7,940 nucleotides of DNA, taken from positions 1 through 7,940 of the forward strand of contig JACDEQ010000090.1 in the NCBI GenBank assembly GCA_013816225.1. Direction: 5' to 3'. A program made the translations under genes and the position numbers. The notes beneath the pieces are model-generated. The model had not been told where the DNA came from and made no database searches. It saw only the letters and a program-made list of their open reading frames with translations. Below are positions 6,261 to 7,940 of the stretch, one piece after another (within the stretch, counting starts at the first letter, position 1; each line of letters begins with the position of its first letter). This DNA comes from Armatimonadota bacterium (GTDB lineage: Bacteria > Armatimonadota > Fimbriimonadia > Fimbriimonadales > ATM1).

Positions 6261-7025
6261 ATGGGCAGATTCTTCAACTGGATAAAAGCAATTTTCAACC
6301 GCATGATGAACCGGCTGGAAGACCCGGACCTCATGCTGGATCAGGCACGCCGCGACATGCAGGACACCCTGCGCGATAACAAGGAGAAGGCCGTCCAGGC
6401 CATCACCCAGCGCAACAACCTGCAGGCGATGGTCGACGACCACGAGCGCAAAACGGCCCAGCTCGAGCAGCAGGCGATCATGTCGCTCAAGCAGGACAAC
6501 CGCGACCTCGCCCGTCAATTCCTGCGCGAGAAGGCGAACTACGCCAACACGCTCGAGAGCCTGAGGGCTTCGTTGGGCCAGGCGAACCAGACGGTCGACG
6601 TCGTCAAAGTCGCCATCCGCCGCCAGGAAGAAGAGACGCGCAAGAAGACCGCCGAAGCGCTCGCGATGAAGGCCCAATACAAGCAGGCCCAGATCGAAAC
6701 GAGCATCAACAAGGCGCTCGAAGGCTTCACGACCGAGGCCCAGTTCGGGACCTTCGAGGCCGCAGCCGAGCGGATTCGCGACGTTAAGAGCGAAGCCGCC
6801 GCCCGCCAGGAAATGATGGCCGAGAGCCTCCAGGGAAAGGTGATGGCGATGGAAGACAAATCGTTCGACTACGCCGCTGAGGAAGACCTCAAGAAGCTGG
6901 AAGAGCGCCTCGGCATGGCCGCCCCCGCCGAAGCCCACGAGGCCGCCACGACTCCGGTCGAGGTGGCGGACGTCGACAAACAGCTCGACGAACTCGAGAA
7001 CCGGATGAACCAGGGCCAGTCCTAG
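6261..7025 (+). CDS. pspA: PspA/IM30 (Vipp1) family membrane-stress protein
   Basis: This is 254 residues from ATG 6261. The frame is closed just upstream by TGA at 6249-6251, so this is the first usable ATG. Residues 1-20 form the amphipathic membrane-binding helix (MGRFFNWIKAIFNRMMNRLE), followed by the family signature DPDLMLDQA at 21-29. Long charged, heptad-like coiled-coil helices run from about 25 to 185 (for example QRNNLQAMVDDHERK and ALAMKAQYKQAQIETSINKAL). A linker rich in Ala and Pro (about 218-235) leads to a short terminal helix, VDKQLDELENRM. PspA/IM30 proteins are bacterial ESCRT-III relatives that form rings or rods on the inner face of the cytoplasmic membrane and protect it under stress. 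The C-terminal extension could equally mark it as Vipp1-like; I cannot decide from one sequence. No PspB, PspC or PspF gene is visible nearby. Confidence 0.93.
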   Translation: MGRFFNWIKAIFNRMMNRLEDPDLMLDQARRDMQDTLRDNKEKAVQAITQRNNLQAMVDDHERKTAQLEQQAIMSLKQDNRDLARQFLREKANYANTLESLRASLGQANQTVDVVKVAIRRQEEETRKKTAEALAMKAQYKQAQIETSINKALEGFTTEAQFGTFEAAAERIRDVKSEAAARQEMMAESLQGKVMAMEDKSFDYAAEEDLKKLEERLGMAAPAEAHEAATTPVEVADVDKQLDELENRMNQGQS

Positions 7026-7369
7026 GCGGACGACCGGCGACTGCCGACTGCCGACTGCCGAGGGAGGGCGACGCTTTAGCAGGCAAACCGTTCAAAATGC
7101 CACAAATGTCGTCACCACGACACAGCTAGAGGCCCCGACATCTCCTCCCTTGACCAGACGGGCTAGGCGTGGGTAAACGATAGCCGCCCATTTCTCGCGC
7201 CTCTTCTTCTCATTGTAGTCCCGAACCGAAGTCATCCCGACAGCTACGACCTAGATGATGTGACGTGATGACGCGTCTTTTGTTTTCGTCGCGCGGTAGT
7301 GTTGACGAACTTGCGGGATGGACGTGTCGCCGACTTATCGGTAATTACATTGGGGTGCAAACCCATCTA
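7026..7369. other. 344-bp non-coding gap between convergent genes
   Basis: This stretch lies between the pspA stop and the stop of the SBBP-repeat gene. It begins with a heptamer tandem repeat (7038-7061). A small hairpin, TGTCGT-CACC-ACGACA at 7107-7122, has a 6-bp stem and no T-run. A TTGACC at 7150-7155 looks like a -35 but has no good -10 at 17-18 bp. A GACGCGTC palindrome sits near 7269. I see no coding potential, no tRNA and no classic rho-independent terminator. It is far longer than the other gaps in the window (0-79 bp), so it may hold an unseen small RNA or decayed sequence. Confidence 0.7.
7038..7061 (+). repeat. Short tandem repeat, heptamer CGACTGC x 3 plus CGA
   Basis: Three exact copies of CGACTGC follow each other at 7038-7044, 7045-7051 and 7052-7058, and a partial fourth copy (CGA) ends at 7061. 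It lies 12 bp after the pspA stop. A CGGC-GACT-GCCG mini-hairpin overlaps the first copy (7035-7046). Heptamer arrays of this kind occur as dispersed intergenic repeats in some bacterial genomes; whether this one is dispersed cannot be judged from one window. Confidence 0.9.
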
Positions 7370-7940
7370 CTACGGGGCTATTTCCCAAACCGTCTGGTCT
7401 ATCGCTGCAAACCAGTCGCGCGAGATGGCGCCGCGGTCGAACCAGCCGATTCGCGCTTTGATCGTTCTCGTGCCGGGCTGGATAAATCGTTGCGCGTTTT
7501 CGGTGAAGGTGACCTTCACGACACGGTCGACGGTGGTGGCGGCCCGCTCGTCCACCAGCTCCCAGCGGTTCTCCTGATAATTGTATAGCTCGATCCTCTG
7601 GAGCACGTTGAACATCTGCGGCACGTAGAGGATTAGCGAGTTGCGGCATTTGGCCTCGAGGCGGAAGCGGAAGTACGTCGAGGTCTCGGCAGGGGCCGTC
7701 CCTTGGACCACCAATTGTATGTTCGGGCCGGCGGGGAGCGGGGGTCGCTGCTGAATGGTCAGGTACAGGTTATCGCTTTGCAGCAGTTCAAACAGCCCGC
7801 CGCCGATCAGCTGCCCGCGAACCACGGTAAAACTCGATGGCGGGACCGTGGTTGTCTGGACGTACTTAATCGTTGCATAGTCCCACGTTTGACTACCGCT
7901 TAGGCCTGCGACGTAAACGTTACCCGCTGCGTCCACGGCG
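7370..7940 (-). CDS. SBBP beta-propeller repeat protein, C-terminal end (5' end outside window)
   Basis: The frame is open to the right edge, so the start lies beyond 7940; the GTG at 7936 is an internal Val codon (AVDAAGNVYVAG). The visible 189-190 residues begin with the end of a beta-propeller repeat, DAAGNVYVAGLS followed by WDYATIKY, typical of SBBP repeats. After a Thr/Pro linker comes a beta-rich module of about 150 residues: FTVVRGQLIGGGLFELLQSD, then QRIELYNYQENRWELVDER, then TENAQRFIQPGTRTIKARIGW, ending in IDQTVWEIAP. This tail module resembles one I recall at the ends of many Armatimonadota exported proteins, which is memory and not a search. The full protein is probably secreted or cell-surface and built from many propeller repeats. 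The function is unknown. The gene is convergent with pspA. Confidence 0.82.
   Translation of the reverse strand, partial: AVDAAGNVYVAGLSGSQTWDYATIKYVQTTTVPPSSFTVVRGQLIGGGLFELLQSDNLYLTIQQRPPLPAGPNIQLVVQGTAPAETSTYFRFRLEAKCRNSLILYVPQMFNVLQRIELYNYQENRWELVDERAATTVDRVVKVTFTENAQRFIQPGTRTIKARIGWFDRGAISRDWFAAIDQTVWEIAP

Noticed and set aside
5973..6938. Long open frame (321 codons) on the minus strand covering pspA and the start of the nitrilase gene
   Set aside because: It is the antisense of pspA. The Leu/Gly/Arg-rich product resembles nothing, and pspA on the other strand has clear family motifs.
7107..7122. Hairpin TGTCGT/ACGACA as the pspA terminator
   Set aside because: The stem has only 6 bp, is not GC-rich, and is not followed by a T-run; it is also over 80 bp past the stop codon.
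7150..7179. Possible promoter TTGACC ... TAAACG in the non-coding gap
   Set aside because: The -10 matches only about 3 of 6 positions and lacks the final T, and no gene follows on that strand.
7265..7588. Plus-strand open frame of 107 codons opposite the SBBP-repeat gene
   Set aside because: Most of it lies antisense to the recognisable SBBP protein, and the product shows no domain or signal peptide.

Overview
The window is a compact, GC-rich chromosomal stretch of bacterial housekeeping genes. Both edges cut through a gene. There are no mobile elements, CRISPR arrays or RNA genes that I can support. The mix is: a Ycf46-like AAA ATPase, a separately encoded nitrilase-plus-NadE NAD synthetase, a stand-alone glyS, one PspA/IM30 protein, an SBBP beta-propeller surface protein, and -10 boxes placed for leaderless mRNAs. 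It resembles Armatimonadota (Fimbriimonadia-like) or a neighbouring deep-branching Terrabacteria lineage. That placement is an inference from recalled protein resemblance, not a proven assignment.

Layout, left to right. (1) 1-768 (+): C-terminal half of a Ycf46-like AAA ATPase, overlapping by 24 bp, tail to tail, the next gene. (2) 748-2004 (-): an unusual fusion of a DsbA/FrnE-like thioredoxin-fold domain with a RibD C-terminal (riboflavin/DHFR-like) reductase domain. (3) 2036-2386 (+): a small lipoprotein, divergent from gene 2 across only 31 bp. That gap holds two mirrored -10 boxes, each exactly 6 nt from its ATG. (4) 2387-6181 (-): an apparent operon transcribed nitrilase -> nadE -> glyS. 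The nitrilase and nadE overlap by 10 bp. The glyS stop codon abuts the lipoprotein stop codon with no base between. (5) 6261-7025 (+): a PspA/IM30 membrane-stress protein with its own promoter, divergent from the operon. (6) 7026-7369: the only long non-coding stretch, with a short heptamer tandem repeat. (7) 7370-7940 (-): C-terminal end of an SBBP-repeat protein running off the right edge.

How the genes fit together. The nitrilase-family protein carries the residues of an NAD-synthetase glutaminase domain and would feed ammonia to NadE, so the pair looks like a two-polypeptide glutamine-dependent NAD synthetase. glyS (the beta subunit of glycyl-tRNA synthetase) follows it and is not next to glyQ here. 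The strongest genome-level signal is transcriptional. Four of the five minus-strand or divergent gene starts (dsbA-ribD, lipoprotein, nitrilase, glyS) have a TAnnnT-like -10 element ending 6-8 nt before the start codon and no convincing Shine-Dalgarno sequence. This predicts leaderless mRNAs. By contrast nadE, inside the operon, and pspA sit behind SD-like sequences. No clearly new defence or mobile system is visible; the most unusual items are the DsbA-RibD fusion and the mirrored leaderless promoter pair.
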